A stretch of 64,000 nucleotides of DNA. Origin: Amoeboaphelidium protococcarum (lineage: Eukaryota; Aphelidiomycota; Aphelidea). The translations under genes and the position numbers were made by a program. The stretch lies in contig JALECJ010000258.1 of NCBI GenBank assembly GCA_023515745.1, forward strand, positions 3,075,164 through 3,139,163, read 5' to 3'. The notes below the pieces were generated by a model. That model did not search any database. It was not told the DNA's origin and worked only from the letters and a program-made list of their open reading frames with translations. Of this stretch, positions 33,607-47,873 are shown in pieces. The stretch's first letter is position 1; the number at the start of each line of letters is the position of its first letter.

Positions 33607-35832
33607 TCAATTCAAAGCATTTTATGAAGAGTACATCTCAAAGATGGTCGTCTCTCCCGGATTGTTGACATTTTATTAATCAGCTGAAGAATTATCTGCC
33701 ACAATAGTTTGATCTTCATCATTCCGCTGTGCAATTCGGCCAATATTGACATTGTTCTCCTCCAACGTGCTCAACTTTAAGCCATTAAAGCTGTCATTAT
33801 TAAGATTGCTATTATCTGCCACTTTACCGAGTTCACTTTTGGCTGTGCTTGAACTGACACGTCTTGCCTCTCGGCCATGGACCTCCCAGACATCATTGCC
33901 ATCATCTATAGTTATAACGCCGCCGGGCTTGGTAGATGGAGAAGCAGTGCTATTATTACTATTGTCGGCCATAACTTGAGATGTAGAAGCCAATGATCCA
34001 CCAGCTGCAGATTAATTTTGAACTTTCGAATTACCACCAGGCAACGAAGATACCCTACTGCTATAAATCTGCAGTTTATTAGGATCGTCATCCTAATCAG
34101 CTACATCATCCATGGCATTATAAAACTTGTCACCATTATGAATGTCAAACGATGCATCATTGTCCACTTTAGCAACGGCTTATTAAGACTGACTCTCAGA
34201 GCTTTGATTAGAATTACTAAAACGATCCCTAATGGCATTAGTAGATGACGTTGGCTATAATTAACCATCAATAATCTGCTGCAATTACACCTACTCCCGC
34301 AATCGCTGCTATTCTATAGAATTATAATAACTGCTTGAGGCGGTATAGACAGACATTTTTTAATTATCAGCGATAGTGGACGATATAACTGGTAAACCGC
34401 CTACATTCCTGGTCTCATAATTCTCTTCTTCATAGTCATCACCATCCTGACTTGAATCATGCTGCAAATCTCCATTGTCGCCAACTTAATTAGACGACAC
34501 ACCTCCATTTGAATTAATATCACTCGGCTACTACTACTAATTGGAATATCTCTACAATTGCTAATTGTCGTCATCAGAGTCGGAATCATCGTCATCATCA
34601 GCTTCAAAAAACCCACCAACCAAATCATTCTCCTATCTGCAAAGGGGACAGGAGAACAATCCGCCACTCCTTTAATGAAGCAATGGAGCAATACATCTGT
34701 AGTGGAAGGTGTGCTGGCAAGGCGCAATGAAGAGAGCCTGCTATTGATACAGTCTAGACAAGCAGATACAGCACTCGGTATGCTGATGATTGGCAGGGAC
34801 CCACTTTTTAGGCTTTAGAGGACTAGTAATTTATTACCCTTTACCCCCACTCTACTATCCTGGAAGGGAAGTCAAAATTTCTACTCGAAGTTCCACACAA
34901 CGATCTTTATTCCGCACTTGGCCAGTGGTTGAATCTGCACGATAATCAACTCCAAATTACAAAACATCTCCACCCAGAAGATTAAGGCGCGCCCAGGTGC
35001 TCTCCTTACCAGCAGGACTGAGACGCACAGAATTGATAAATGATCCACCAAGCGATTTAATATCTTTTACAAACAGCTGACCATCCTTGAGTATGAGTTG
35101 AGCATGTTTCCGACTCACCACCGTCGATCTAAAGTATATTCCTTCATGGTACGGATCCTCAGGGTCTGCATGTCTCTGATAACGACCAATAGGAACCGTT
35201 GCATTAGGATAGATATCCTTCTCAATAACGGGAAAGTACGGATTATAAGGAGTTAGTCTTATCCTGACTGTCTATTCTGGATTAAAACGAAGACTTTCAT
35301 CAACAACGATATCTGTGTTGATATTATTGAAAGCCACATCTGGAGGTCTATTATCAAACACGTTGCTAGTAGACTCGCCACTACTGCTCAGATTACTACC
35401 ACCGCCACTGCCTGTAACAACGGCGAGTCCATTAAAAAATCTGGATATTGGAGAAGCACTTGCACCTTATCCGCCGCCTCCACCACCAATCGAGTGCCGA
35501 TTACTAGAACCAGTCGGTCTTGGCCTTGAAGCTCTATTAGATCTCGAGTGATTATTATGATGACTAGTATTATTATGGCCTAAAGTTGAATTCTGTGCAC
35601 TAGGACTTGAAGCGTTATTCATTTGAGCACTATTACTCCTCTAAACAGACAATCTATGATCTGATAGGACAATATTAGCAGATTAATTCGGTTAGAATCC
35701 AGCAAATTGCTACTGTTACTATTATTGGTACGAAGAAGGTCCACCTCCATCAGAAGAACTTAAAGACAGCCCATCAGGAGCAGATTATCGAGGAGAGAGA
35801 AAATTTCTAACTCTCTAAGTGATGCCTTCCAT
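33607..35832 (-). CDS. FHA-RING ubiquitin E3 ligase (Dma1/Dma2-like), 741 aa
   Basis: The frame runs from ATG 35832 to TGA 33607. The N-terminus is Ser/Asn/Gly low complexity. Residues about 214-310 are an FHA phosphothreonine-binding domain (VPIGRYQ, STVVSRKHAQLILKDGQ, DIKSLGGSFINSVRLS). Residues about 345-397 are a RING-H2 domain: TECCICLSRL, APCQHTFHYRC, FSCPLCRQ, with spacing C-x2-C...C-x-H-x2-H-x2-C...C-x2-C. FHA followed by RING defines the Dma1/Dma2/CHFR-like group that ubiquitinates septins and spindle-checkpoint partners to control mitotic exit. The C-terminal third is a long acidic, Gln/Ser/Asn-rich tail, unlike the short tails of yeast proteins. Confidence 0.85.
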
Positions 35833-36415
35833 TATATATTTTTACTTATACCAAGAGAGAGTAAGGACGATGATAAATTTTCAACAAACAAAGAATATGA
35901 ACCAGCAAGTATAAACCAGATTATAAGTATCAATCCGCAAATAACAGATAGATAATGAATGATATATGACCTATCAATTCCACTAAACAGTACAGTACAG
36001 TAAATAAGTAACGCAAAGATGTTCAAACAGAAACCAGAAACAAATAAAGAGAACTTTCGTCACTCACTGGAGAGACTGACAGAAATTGATGGCCGTCTCT
36101 GAAACATAATTCTGATTTATCTGTTTTAGGAAAGGAGAAAGTTCCCCAGGTAGTATTAATGTTTTAGATCTATTCTGAAACGAGTCAAATGACTTTTTCT
36201 ATCAACGATAAAGCCCCTTTTAACTCCTAATGGTAAAGGTGGCGCTATTTTAGATGTCCTCGCACAGTTTTACGGTTTCAGATTGGGCGCCACAATTCCG
36301 TGCTACTAACTATCAGCCAGAAAGATGGCTCTTAATGATGTCACTGGAACAATCAAATATTATGCAATTTATTGACATTTATATTAACAGTAATCAATTA
36401 TAATCATAATAATGA
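35833..36415. other. Intergenic, about 580 bp
   Basis: AT-rich region upstream of the FHA-RING gene and downstream of the transporter gene, both on the minus strand. No gene seen. Confidence 0.5.
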
Positions 36416-37795
36416 TCATCTTTAAGACCCAAAGTAATGGTGCAAAAAGTGATGAAGCCAGACACTGAGCAGTACAAAACATATACCGATCCACCCGACT
36501 ACTCCAATGACATCTTTAAAGATCAAGAGGCCACAGAGGACGCCGAAACACTCCTTAACCATGCCCATCAGTGACAGCTGGAACGGTGACGAGAGTGAGA
36601 GCACAGTAAACTCTAAAAACACAGTCATAATCGCCAGAGGGGCAGGAATAGAGAGATACAGCAGGGATAGTAATGTGCCAGAACTTGCAGGTAGATGGTT
36701 GACGTGTGGGGATGTTGAAGACGCGTCTGCAAATGGTTTCTCGATCATCAGTGATAGAAAGATCAGCGCGATGCACATCAACGGCGTCAATAAATATATT
36801 AGATATATCTTTATTCGCTACCTGTCTTTTGCATTATTAGAACTTTACTACAATTACGACTACTATGATTACGGTTATCTCTATGCATTATATTCATCGC
36901 CGCCGCCTCTATTAGAACTTTAGGCTGGGGTTTTCATCAACTCCTCCGACTCTTCATCGCCCAAGTCTAGTGCGCCATCTGAACCAGTGAACAGATTCTG
37001 AGTTATCGTGTTGATTCTACTATAATGACTTTTAGAGTCCAAATCTAGATTCTACAATAATTTCTAAGTTAAAGCCCACCGTATACCACTCATAAAAGAT
37101 GCAATTAGTACTAATATCATGCCAAAGAAATAGGCAAATGCTTTACGTTCACTGCTAGCAACTTGTTCACTCAGAGTACCATTGCCATTCGATAATGTCG
37201 AGTTATTTGACAATGAGGGATGCGATCGGTGACTCTCCTTGTCCATAGCCAGACAATATATACCTATAATGACACCCAGGATAACAACACCATACGTCCA
37301 AAAGTCAAATAGAAATGTCAACATTCTCCGCAGCCACCTCCACGATATTCTGCTAAAATCAAATCTATGTGGAGATCTTTGTGTGTTCTCGACACCTAAA
37401 ACCACTGCAGATAGTAGAACGAATAGAGGAGCAGTAGACTTTATCACGGTGTACGTGGACAGGGACACATATGAGAGCGACAGGTTGGATAGTCCAATAT
37501 CCAGGGATGTGGACATGGCAGTCGGTATGACCAGGGCACAATACACGGATAACTCTGGAATTTTGAGATGATCCCAAACTTGATCAGATCGCAGATTACT
37601 CAATACTATATAACAGGCTATTATTACGAATTGAACAAGCATTTAATATGAGGTGGATGCAATTGGGTACACTGTCCAGCCAGAATGATTCTCAGTCTCC
37701 GATTTCGTGAACAGATACTTGTTATATGCAGAGAGAGTGGTAGAGACGCAATACCATCCAATAACAGATAATCCAAACTTCCATCTATCGTTCAT
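36416..37795 (-). CDS. Triose-phosphate/nucleotide-sugar transporter family protein (SLC35C2-like), 459 aa
   Basis: The frame runs from ATG 37795 to TGA 36416. It starts WKFGLSVIGWYCVSTTLSAY followed by NKYLF, the family's first transmembrane helix with the WYxxS..NK pattern. Further helices follow, including LSVYCALVIPTAMSTSLDIG, LSYVSLSTYTVIKSTAPLFV (the conserved Lys-Ser/Thr-x-x-P site), VVILGVIIGIYCLAMD and, after a roughly 90-residue cytosolic loop rich in Gln/Ser, four C-terminal helices. About nine or ten membrane segments are visible. The closest fit is SLC35C2/Ymd8-type Golgi or ER nucleotide-sugar transporters. The substrate cannot be told from sequence. The long hydrophilic loop (residues about 250-335) is unusual. 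Confidence 0.8.
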
Positions 37796-38063
37796 ACTTA
37801 TGACAATTTATCCTCCAATTATTGTCCAGTATTATTTATTAACACTGACAATTAAGCAAAATCAAAAATTATAGTTTAAAGGCAAACTAAAAGCTCACCT
37901 TTTACTGATCATTGATAAGAGATGGAGAAGAAACGCCAAGATTAAGACTGTTTAGTCTGGCGTATCACTGTAAACTGAAAAATAACTCACGTAAAATTAA
38001 AATCAAAGATAATCATAGTTCAACAAATGATATCGGGAGAAGACAATATGTATTATATAATGA

Positions 38064-38539
38064 TCACTTCTTTGGTGCAGCAGCCTTGCTCTTCTTGGTA
38101 CCGCGAATCTTCTTGTCACGGTTCTTTCTCTCCTTACGCTGCTTGCGAGAGCCCTTCTCCACGGTGACAACACCTTGACGCGCCAGACGGAAGGTTGGCT
38201 CAAATTTCTTGGCAGCGTCGAGAGAGTCATAGATCAGAGCGAATCCGGTCGACTTTCCACCACCGAATGCAGTGCGGAATCCAAAGACAAAGATTGACTC
38301 AACATCACATTTGTACATCTTTGCCAGCTTCTCTCTCACCTGCTGCTTGCTCAAATTTGGCAGAGTGGGATGCAGCACATCCACAATCATCTATTTTCTT
38401 TACAGAAGTCTGTTGGTCAAGAACTTACGTGTACGAATCGTAGCGGTCGTTGTATCAGCCTACATTTTATGTAATTTAAATCTTTAATCAATAGAGTATA
38501 GATGAGTATTTATTCAAAATTAAATATTAAACTTACCAT
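38064..38539 (-). CDS. RPS24: Ribosomal protein eS24, 132 aa, 2 exons
   Basis: Exon 1 is just the start codon (38537-38539), followed by a 77-nt GT-AG intron (38460-38536) and exon 2 (38064-38459). Spliced product: [20 protein letters not shown], then [47 protein letters not shown] and a lysine-rich tail. This matches eS24 of the small ribosomal subunit along its full length (family about 130-135 aa). TAA and TAG encode the two Gln of LLQRKQM, which are Gln in most eukaryotes, giving one of the cleanest proofs of the code change. Confidence 0.97.
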
Positions 38540-38832
38540 TTTGTGTGTATATTTACTGAGGAATCGCAAGAAAAGATTGGGCGATGTGGATTCTTTTGAT
38601 CTTCGGTTAGTCTTCGGTTGGAGTTATTTTTGATTTTGATCGAACGCGCTCGCCGGGTGATTGATTGATTGAAACAGTTTTCAAAGTTTTCTCCTATGGC
38701 GCGCGTTCGTCCCGGAAAGGCTTTTCCTGATTTTCTCATCTTCTTTCATTGTTACAACTACAGTACAGTACTGTTACAGCACATTGCATCGTATTAGTGA
38801 TTATTAGTTTCTCAAGTGTATCAACAATCAGA

Positions 38833-40596
<1,764 letters not shown>

Positions 40597-40787
40597 TTAT
40601 GATAAATGCTGCTTTCTACTGTTGTTTAGAGATGTGAGATATTTGCAGTGAAATCTGTCGTTTTAGTGTTATGATCGCTCAGTTGCCATGGTATCTTTAA
40701 TGTGATTTTAGCTTTTGTCTTTTTTGATGCTGCAGCGTTAATCTTTTATTAATCTGCTAATTCTAAGTAGGCCATTGAATATAATAA

Positions 40788-42410
40788 ATGTAGAATAAAT
40801 AAAAGTAATCCTCTGGTAGCTAGTCTCCGTCGTCAGTTTAATATGCCAAAAAGTCGGCTAACATATCACAGTAATAGATTTCATCTTTTCCTATGTCTAA
40901 TAGAAATGATACAATTACCTATGAACCGTCTCAATATACTGCATAAAATTTAAATGGGCGCAATTCTAGTGTAAAAATGGAACAGTTTAGGCATGCTTTC
41001 AGTGCTCTTATGGACAGTCAATCTTCGATGTTGTAACGAGTCAGGTCATTTCAGCTCAAACTTCACGACTTTCTGGATAAGCCATCTTCATCAATGCATT
41101 CGCTTGTTTGGAATATATTTATTGCTGTTCTGATTGTACTGGCTGCTATCTGCATGTCATTAGAGACTGTAGATCGCTTGTATCAAGACAACCAATACCT
41201 GTGGTATTTATTGGATTCTATCATCACTTATGTGTTCACTTTGGAACTGTTTCTTCGACTCATAAGCAAGGCTACTGGTGTTAAGAAGTTCTGTAAGTAC
41301 CTCGTGTCGCCTCTATTTATAATTGATGTTCTGTCAATTGCTCCGTATTACGCGCAGGTGGTCCAGCTGCACTTTGTCACTTTGACTGCTGCGCGGCTCT
41401 CTGGCTTGAGATTACTGCGGATATTCAGACTGTTCAAGTCCTTCAGATTCCTGTAACAGTTTCGCTTCATCTCCATCTCCTTTGAAATTGCCGGAGAATC
41501 TGTGCGAAAGTCGTTGGGGCCTCTGTTTCCTCTATTTTTCACTATGGCTGTGGCTATTATGATTCTCGGTACTGTGATGTATTACGCTGAGAGGGGAACA
41601 TATGATGTTACCACTAATCAATGGCTACTCTCTAATGGTGAAGTTAGTAAGTTTACTAGCATACCAGAGTCCATGTGGTTCGTATCAGTCACTTTGACAA
41701 CTACCGGGTATGGGGACCTGGCTCCCACAACATTTGCTGGTAGATTATGTGCTTTCATTGGTATGTTATTTGGTCTGCTACTCGTAGCTCTGCCATCTCT
41801 CATTATTGGGCGTAATTACACAATTCTCTGGTAGAACTTGAAGGCTCGCAATGCTATACCAGAAATTCCCGATTGGCTAAACAAGGCTTTTGGGCGCTCT
41901 GGTTCTTATCATTAATTGTCTGACAAGAATTGCAATGCCCTACATGATGTGCATGTCGTTGATACTGTTCAAGAGTCACCAGATGTGGACTTTGAGATGA
42001 ATCCCTACACATCATCGTAAAGTAACAATGTCGCGCTTGGTACTAATTCTCACCATGATGTACATGCATACAATTAATCATCAATGTCGAAAGTGTATAA
42101 TCTTGGTGTAAATGATGCGGACCTTGATGCAGTTGTATAAGTTGATAATTATGGTGACTTATCTCTATCACCTTAAGAAGACGTTAATAAGTCCCGTATA
42201 AAAAATCAATAGGTTCATAATAGTCGATTCTCACTGGTAGACCAGCATTAAAAGAGTTCGCCGCGTTCAATGAGTGATAGGGAGTTGATTTTGCATCTGA
42301 TGCAGGAGTTGAGTGAGTAAAAGAAGATGCTTCAGTAGATCCTTAACGCGACCGTTGGACTGGATGATGAAGAATTGATGAAGAGACTAGAAGATTAGAG
42401 TTAGTCGTGA
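40788..42410 (+). CDS. Voltage-gated K+ channel (Kv-like), 540 aa
   Basis: The longest frame starts at ATG 40788, just after an in-frame TGA; ATG 40893 is an alternative. It ends at TGA 42410. Six transmembrane segments are visible: S1 WNIFIAVLIVLAAICMSLET, S2 SIITYVFTLELFLRLIS, S3 LFIIDVLSIAPYY, S4 ARLSGLRLLRIFRLFKSFRF with regularly spaced Arg/Lys, then the pore helix and selectivity filter TLTTTGYGDLAP, and S6 GLLLVALPSLIIG. TTTGYGD is a potassium filter. The N-terminus (polar, no T1 tetramerisation domain) and long polar C-terminus with a closing helix (ELILHLMQELSEQKKMLQQI) are specific to this lineage. It forms a homotetrameric, plasma-membrane K+ channel. Confidence 0.92.
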
Positions 42411-42491
42411 ACTTGAGCTAGGACACACAAAGCCTGACAAAAGTAGAATAATTTTTATACAGTTTATTTTGTAGATCAAAGCGATTCTAGT

Positions 42492-43150
42492 TCATGGAAC
42501 GTATTTGAATTTAATATGGGAAATTAGATGAGGAATTGAGCTCATAATCTACCCATAACGCTGCTGATTATCATACAGTTCAAACAGAGGCAGCGCCATA
42601 AACTTGAAATTCTTCGGAATAGCAAACACTTTCACAGAGGGGAGATGCACAAGGTATACGCGCTTGATTTCCTTCACCATACTGATGTGCGGCGGGCAGT
42701 ACGGATACATATACTGATCTAGTTCCGGTCTATACCAAGTGCTCAACAACTTTCCAACCTTCCACTCTTCTTTGTTCTAACCAGTGGCTCCGATTCGCTG
42801 TTGCAGTATTCGCTGCACCGCGTCATGATCAGATTCGCCATCTTACACACTACCTCCTATAGTTTTGAAATACTGTCCGCTCATTTGTAGACACAGCATA
42901 TGAGGATGGTTATGATCATGAATAAGTAGTACTGCTTCAACGCTTCTATAAGGCCTCCCTGTTGATTGAAAATGCTCAGTTATAGCTTCCAATCTACTCT
43001 CTGCAGAGTCATACTCGTCATCCTGCGGCTCTTTAGTACCGAATGTGTAGCGATCCAGCGAAAATCTACGTACTATGAGTTATAATAAATAAAGTATTAT
43101 TAGAGGTAATCTTACAATGGCACAAAGTCTTATTACTAATCAGTCCGCAT
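42492..43150 (-). CDS. NUDT21: CFIm25 / NUDT21 (cleavage factor Im 25 kDa subunit), 202 aa, 2 exons
   Basis: Exon 1 is 43116-43150 (35 nt), the intron 43066-43115 (50 nt, GT-AG), exon 2 42492-43065; the split codon joins in phase. Product: MRTDQQQDFVPLFSLDRYTF then GTKEPQ, VEAVLLIHDHNHPHMLCLQM, FKTIGGSVQDGES, EWKVGKLLSTWYRP, MYPYCPPHISMVKEIKR, KVFAIPKNFKFMALPLFELY then YGQIMSSIPHLIS. This follows CFIm25 from end to end. The Nudix box lacks catalytic Glu residues, as in all CFIm25 proteins, which bind UGUA elements in pre-mRNA and guide 3'-end cleavage. It is divergent from the 43404 gene, with 253 nt between start codons. Confidence 0.95.
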
Positions 43151-43403
43151 TGTGGTAACTATTAAATGTTCTTCAATGCGAGAATCGGTTTTACTTCTGT
43201 TTCTGACCAAAGAAGGGAGCCTCATTAGAATGAATTTGGTTGACTGATCTAAATAGTCTAATCAAAATGAATCTGGTAGATGTAGTGTATTAAGATTTGC
43301 TGATGAGTAATATTATTTGTAAATATTTAGAGTAATTAATTATTATCGATTGGATATTGTAGAAAAGTGTAACAGTATAGAATAGATTTAGATCAACTCT
43401 AAG

Positions 43404-43684
43404 ATGGACGCGTTTTTGATTGATCGAGATGGGTTACGCGTGTGTGTTGTGCCCGTTCTGGTTGATGACACCTGGTCAATAGATTGGTACGTTTGTTATC
43501 GCTCTTATAGTTTGATTACAATTTATGGACTGACTGTAGGCTGAACGAGATCTTTCGCGATATAATATAGAATGAGAAAGACTAAAGGATCTCAGAGTAA
43601 CAAATGTGGATCGCGGCCGTTGAGATGGATGGAACCGTCCTCTACCTCAAAGTGTCTAGTGGTATTGACCAGCAATAAAGATGA
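43404..43684 (+). CDS. Small orphan protein, 75 aa, 2 exons
   Basis: Exon 1 is 43404-43486, the intron 43487-43539 (GTACG...CTGTAG, 53 nt), exon 2 43540-43684; the codon TG|G joins as Trp. Product starts MDAFLIDRDGLRVCVVPVLV then DDTWSIDWLNEIFRD, and ends EMDGTVLYLKVSSGID. Alternating hydrophobics suggest a small beta-alpha-beta protein. Family not recognised. The splice phase and protein-like content on both sides of the intron argue that the gene is real. Two ACGCGT motifs lie in the first 40 coding bases. Confidence 0.6.
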
Positions 43685-43762
43685 TGATTGTAATGATGAC
43701 TATAAAATGGGCCTTTAATCATAATTTTCAGAACTTTATCATAATCACTATCCATCATAAAT

Positions 43763-45303
43763 TCATTTTGCAATCTTTCGCAATTCTTGCAGCTGCTTCA
43801 ACACCTTCGCCATGTCTCTCCCCTCGTACAAGTCGGCAGTTGCAAACATTGAAGCTTGAGGCATTTTAAAATGATCAGCACACACCTTCAGGTAACTATT
43901 GATGTTCTCCAAGTGGCTGACACTGAATTTCCCGCCATTCACTCTGATCTAGTCCTTGTCTTTGCGCAACTTATTGGCCAACTTACACAGAGCTTATCCA
44001 TCACGTAGCACCGACTTCAAGTCTTGATCATTGACGACGACTGTTCCATCATTGACTGTATTCTGAATCCATTGACGGATCTCTTTCTCTTCACCACCTG
44101 CTGCTGACGTGGTAGATGCACCACCGACGGCTTTCTTTTCTGATACAGCGCTGCCTGCAGTTTATGCTTGAGGTTTTGCCTGGGTAAATTACTGCGCGGT
44201 AGGCTTTTAAGCTGGCGTATCTTTAGCGGATGCTGATGCACTAATGGGACTCTTAGCAGAAGATTCCACGGCAGAAGCGGTAGTTGCAGGAGTATCAGCC
44301 TTCTTGGCGGCAAATTGAGAGCCAGTCTTGGTTGCATTAAAAGCGGTCGGCTTTGGCGCAACAGAATTAGCAATAGGCGCAGGCTTAGAGTCTGCAGCAG
44401 AATTACTAACTTTCGCCGGCGCAGCAGATACTTTCACATCCTCCTTCTTTGTTACATTCGATGCAGATGCAGGATTAGATGTCTTACTAGCATCTTCACT
44501 CAGAGATAATTTGCTCAATGTACTGCTGGCATCGCTATCCTTTTTACTCTTCTCTGGCACATTTACTTATTCTTGAGAACGTTTAGACAGTTTGTTATTC
44601 AAGATCGACGCTCCTATATTAGGCATCATGGGTACACCACCCATTCCAAGAGCCTTCTTCTTAATCGTAGCATCAGATGCCGGTTCATCTTGTTTCTTTG
44701 ACTCCTCTGCAGGCGCTGCAGCAGCAACAAAATCTCCTTTTTCATCATTGATTGACGCCTTTCCCTTTGGCTTGATTCTCCCTTTAGTGATATGACTTTT
44801 GATGGATGATGCACTTGATGTGGCGTCTCTCAAGTTGACAGCAGACTCCAATTCCTCATTTCGCTGTCTCAACTAAGCAATCGTCTCATCTACATTAGTG
44901 TTGTTTTGATTTTTACTCAAAGAACCGTGTGAAAAAAGCTGAAACAATCACAATCTTACCCTTCTCAGCACCGTCTTGCTTCAAACTCTCAATCTATTTG
45001 GTCAGCGAATTGATTTAAGTATCTACAGTGAACAAGTGGAATGACAACTATCAGACAATATGCAAAACTAAATTATATCTCACCTTTATCGGACACTTAT
45101 TGAGTCAACGACGAAATGTCTTCCTTCAACTGAATAACTTCAATGTAAAGCTTCTCCAACTTTTCAGCATTTTGCCTTGAGATCTACAATATGATTTTAA
45201 GGTGAAGATGAGTCAGTCAAATGGGCTATCTAGTTATAATATCTACCTCAGGACTTATAGTACCATCTTCTAAGGTGGTAGAAGACATGTTCACATCAGC
45301 CAT
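43763..45303 (-). CDS. Coiled-coil and calponin-homology (CH) domain protein, 448 aa, 4 exons
   Basis: Exons: 45247-45303, 45084-45183, 44960-45022, 43763-44889; introns of 63, 61 and 70 nt, all GT-AG with TAG acceptors, phases matching. Residues 20-85 form a coiled coil (KLEKLYIEVIQLKEDISSLT, SLTKQIESLKQ, ETIAQLRQRNEELE). The middle is Ala/Ser/Lys/Pro-rich low complexity. Residues about 335-445 are a type-3-like CH domain (EIRQWIQNTV, LKSVLRDGQALCKLANKL, ENINSYLKVCADHFKMPQAS, DLYEGRDMAKVLKQLQEL), similar to transgelin/calponin. CH domains of this type bind actin or associate with microtubules, so a cytoskeletal linker is inferred. Confidence 0.85.
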
Positions 45304-45537
45304 ATTTATTAATATCAAGATATAACTTTTATACTAACAACAAGCGTGGAAGAGAAACAATGGAAAGGGGAGGAGTAATGAGTAAAACAAGAACGTGCGT
45401 TAGCTGAAACAACAAACAGCAAAATTTACAGCAAGATCGCAAAACAATGAAGCGAAACAACAAAACACAAAGCGCGAAACACTCCACATGTGAGAATAGA
45501 ACTGTACTGCAGATCCACATCTTTCTAAAACAACTGT

Positions 45538-46369
45538 TCATTTGGGTGAAACGCGCTGCATCAGATACTCTACTTCAACCTCTTTCGTTAGTGGAATGAT
45601 GATATTCTTGTAAATCTCCACCACGGTATCTTCATTGATTTTTTCAGACCCGAAAGACGAGAAATCTTGACCATACACAGATGCCTTCTCGCGGACTCTT
45701 TCCAACAGCTTCTCCTCCACCTACAATTACAATTCAATATCAAATCAAAAAAAACCTTTACCACCAACCGGATTTACCAGAGATGTTTACCTTTTCATTT
45801 GTCAAAAGACGGTATATGGAATCCTAATCATCACGGTCGATAAGACGTTAATATTCAGAGGGATTCTCGCGATACTTGGATTCAGCTATATGTTTACCAT
45901 AATGAATACGCTTTGATAATGCCTACAGACACTCCACATCGCGAGTCGCGCTAGATCCGTAATGACCATCATCCTACTCCCGGCTAATAGAAGGCACAAC
46001 GTACTGCACATACGCCTAGTAGATCTGATCATTGACATTAACTCGCGTTTGAGATTCATGCAGCAGAGATTAAACTTATAAAGGTGGCAGTATAGGAGCC
46101 GGCAGTTGCGTATGAGGCGTAAATGGATGTTCATCTGTGTATCTTCTAACTTTAGCGTGTACACATTCCAGCTCATATAATAAATACTATAGGAAGCATG
46201 GCTGAAAGTTCTCGTATATTTTAGGTAGATTTTTGAAATTCTCGTGTGCAGACTCGTAGATGCAACGATTATGCGCAAACTAGGCTCTCTCTATCAATGC
46301 AAATATTATCGTGTCTTCCAGTCGCACCAATATCTTTCGCAACTCATCCAAGTTTAGTTCTGATTACAT
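45538..46369 (-). CDS. Chorismate mutase (eukaryotic AroQ type), 253 aa, 2 exons
   Basis: Exon 1 is 45791-46369 (193 codons), the intron 45721-45790 (70 nt), exon 2 45538-45720. Product: [20 protein letters not shown] then [57 protein letters not shown] then [40 protein letters not shown], and [19 protein letters not shown]. This is a complete eukaryotic chorismate mutase (yeast Aro7 is 256 aa) that converts chorismate to prephenate for Phe/Tyr synthesis. The allosteric Trp/Tyr site region (GSSATRD) is present. It implies a shikimate pathway. A longer open frame upstream of 46369 lacks family similarity. Divergent from the NmrA-like gene. Confidence 0.95.
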
Positions 46370-46560
46370 AATCAACTAAGGCGCAGACTCTGACGATGAT
46401 GTGATTATTGTCTATAGCTGACCAATTTGAGGCGATTCCTAATCTTGAGCTTACGTAATCAAATGAACGACTTCAATCTACACAGCAATGTTCTTTGTTT
46501 CCTCATACAGATGAAATAATTATACAATTAATAATAAAAACTATACGATATATATAATCA

Positions 46561-47463
46561 ATGGTGGTACAAGAGAATAACTATAAAGCTGTTGCAGTTG
46601 CAGGGGCGTCAGGTAACTTGGGATCTTACTTCACTGATGAGCTGTTGAAGAATGAATTTTCTGTTACTGTTTTGGTGAGCGAATCGAGCAAGAATGATCC
46701 GCTGAAAAGCAAACGTTACAGCGATTGGGAACAGAAGGGCGCCAAGGTAGTGGTAGTGGATTACTATAATGTAGAATCGCTGGAATCTGCTCTGAAAGGA
46801 ATTGCTGTGGTTGTCTCAGCTCTCAGTGGTCCTGGACTGCAGTGGCAGCAGTATTTGGTGAAGGCTGCAAAGAAGGCCAACGTCAAACGCGTCATCCCTT
46901 CCGAGTATGGCATTGACACTGAGGCTCATCAGAAGCAAATTCCTTTACTGGCGTCTAAGCCTCAGTTGATCAACACTATCAAAGAACTCGGTTTAGAGTA
47001 TACTGTATTCTACACTGGTATGTTTATTGATACCACGTTCTGGGACTGGTTTAGTTGGCATCCCTTTGAGCATAAGGTGACCATAGTGGGTAAAGGTGAT
47101 ACCAAATGTAGCTTCACTATGCGCTCTGATATTGCTAAAGCTGTGGTATAATCACTGCTGCATCCTGAAAAGTATAAGGATACGACTGTCCATCTTGTTG
47201 GAGATCAAAAGACGCTAAACGAAGTTGTGGCAATCTTTGAGAAGGCCTCACTCAAGAAGTGGGATGTTGACTACAAATCAGTGGCTGATGCTGAAACGGA
47301 AATTAAGAATGCTGCTGACAAGCTATCAGTGTTCCCACAGTATCTGCAGTTAGCCATTGAGAATGGGTGGGCTCAGTTAAGTAACAATCAGTTGCCTTAG
47401 CTAGTGAACAGTCCCATCTCCATTGAAGAGTTTGCCAAACAGCTGTATGCGTTGAAGAAATGA
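46561..47463 (+). CDS. NmrA-like / isoflavone-reductase-like NAD(P)-binding protein, 300 aa
   Basis: The frame runs from ATG 46561 to TGA 47463. It has an atypical-SDR Rossmann start VAVAGASGNLGSYFTDELL (GxxGxxG), then KGAKVVVVDYYNVESLESAL, VVVSALSGPGLQWQQYLVKA, RVIPSEYGIDTE, YTVFYTGMFIDTTFWDW and GKGDTKCSFTMRSDIAKAVV. This is the NmrA/isoflavone reductase (PCBER) fold; SEYG and the later lysine-containing helix match reductase members common in fungi. It uses NAD(P)H; the substrate is unknown. In fungi such proteins either reduce small molecules or sense redox state. Start codons of this gene and chorismate mutase are 190 nt apart. Confidence 0.88.
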
Positions 47464-47612
47464 TAACTGTGTAACGCGTGATTCGTAATTGAAATGACTA
47501 ATAAATACAAGCAATGGAATGCAATCATAAATTTCCCGACTATGCATCATAAATCATTTCTTTTCACATTTATTGATAACACACTGCAAACTACATTACA
47601 ACTGGAGACATC

Positions 47613-47873
47613 ATGAAAGTTGTTGCTGATATTGCATTATATTCAGGTGGAACGCACGAAGTTGATCCATTACATGAAACCAAACGCTTTCTGGACGATC
47701 AAGAGATGATTTATAACTGCCACGCGTTGGGTGTGGAAGTTGAGTCTACCGTTGAGTAGCTGATGGTGATTCTGGAGAAGTTGCATGAGCACTTGCACAG
47801 CAAAAGCCCGAGATTGACCAGTGCGGTGAAGATCTTGTATCAAGCTGATGGAGAGGCGAGTATCAAGAATTGA
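47613..47873 (+). CDS. Ecm15 / MTH1187-type thiamine-binding-like protein, 86 aa to first TGA
   Basis: The frame runs from ATG 47613 to TGA 47873. MKVVADIALYSGGTHEVDP, NCHALGVEVESTVEQLMVIL then EKLHEHLHSK, and SAVKI follow the YqgV/MTH1187/Ecm15 family (ferredoxin-like beta-alpha-beta-beta-alpha-beta fold, about 95-105 aa, homotetramers that bind small sulphur-containing ligands such as thiamine). The family normally extends past this TGA. In the same frame, 25 further sense codons follow the TGA, including MGEANPELPTLKVPEST, up to another TGA at 47959. It is therefore either a truncated gene, a real readthrough, or a chance open frame. Confidence 0.7.

Noticed and set aside
36507-36923. Plus-strand open frame of 138 codons in the transporter region
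   Set aside because: Antisense shadow of a clear membrane-transporter gene.
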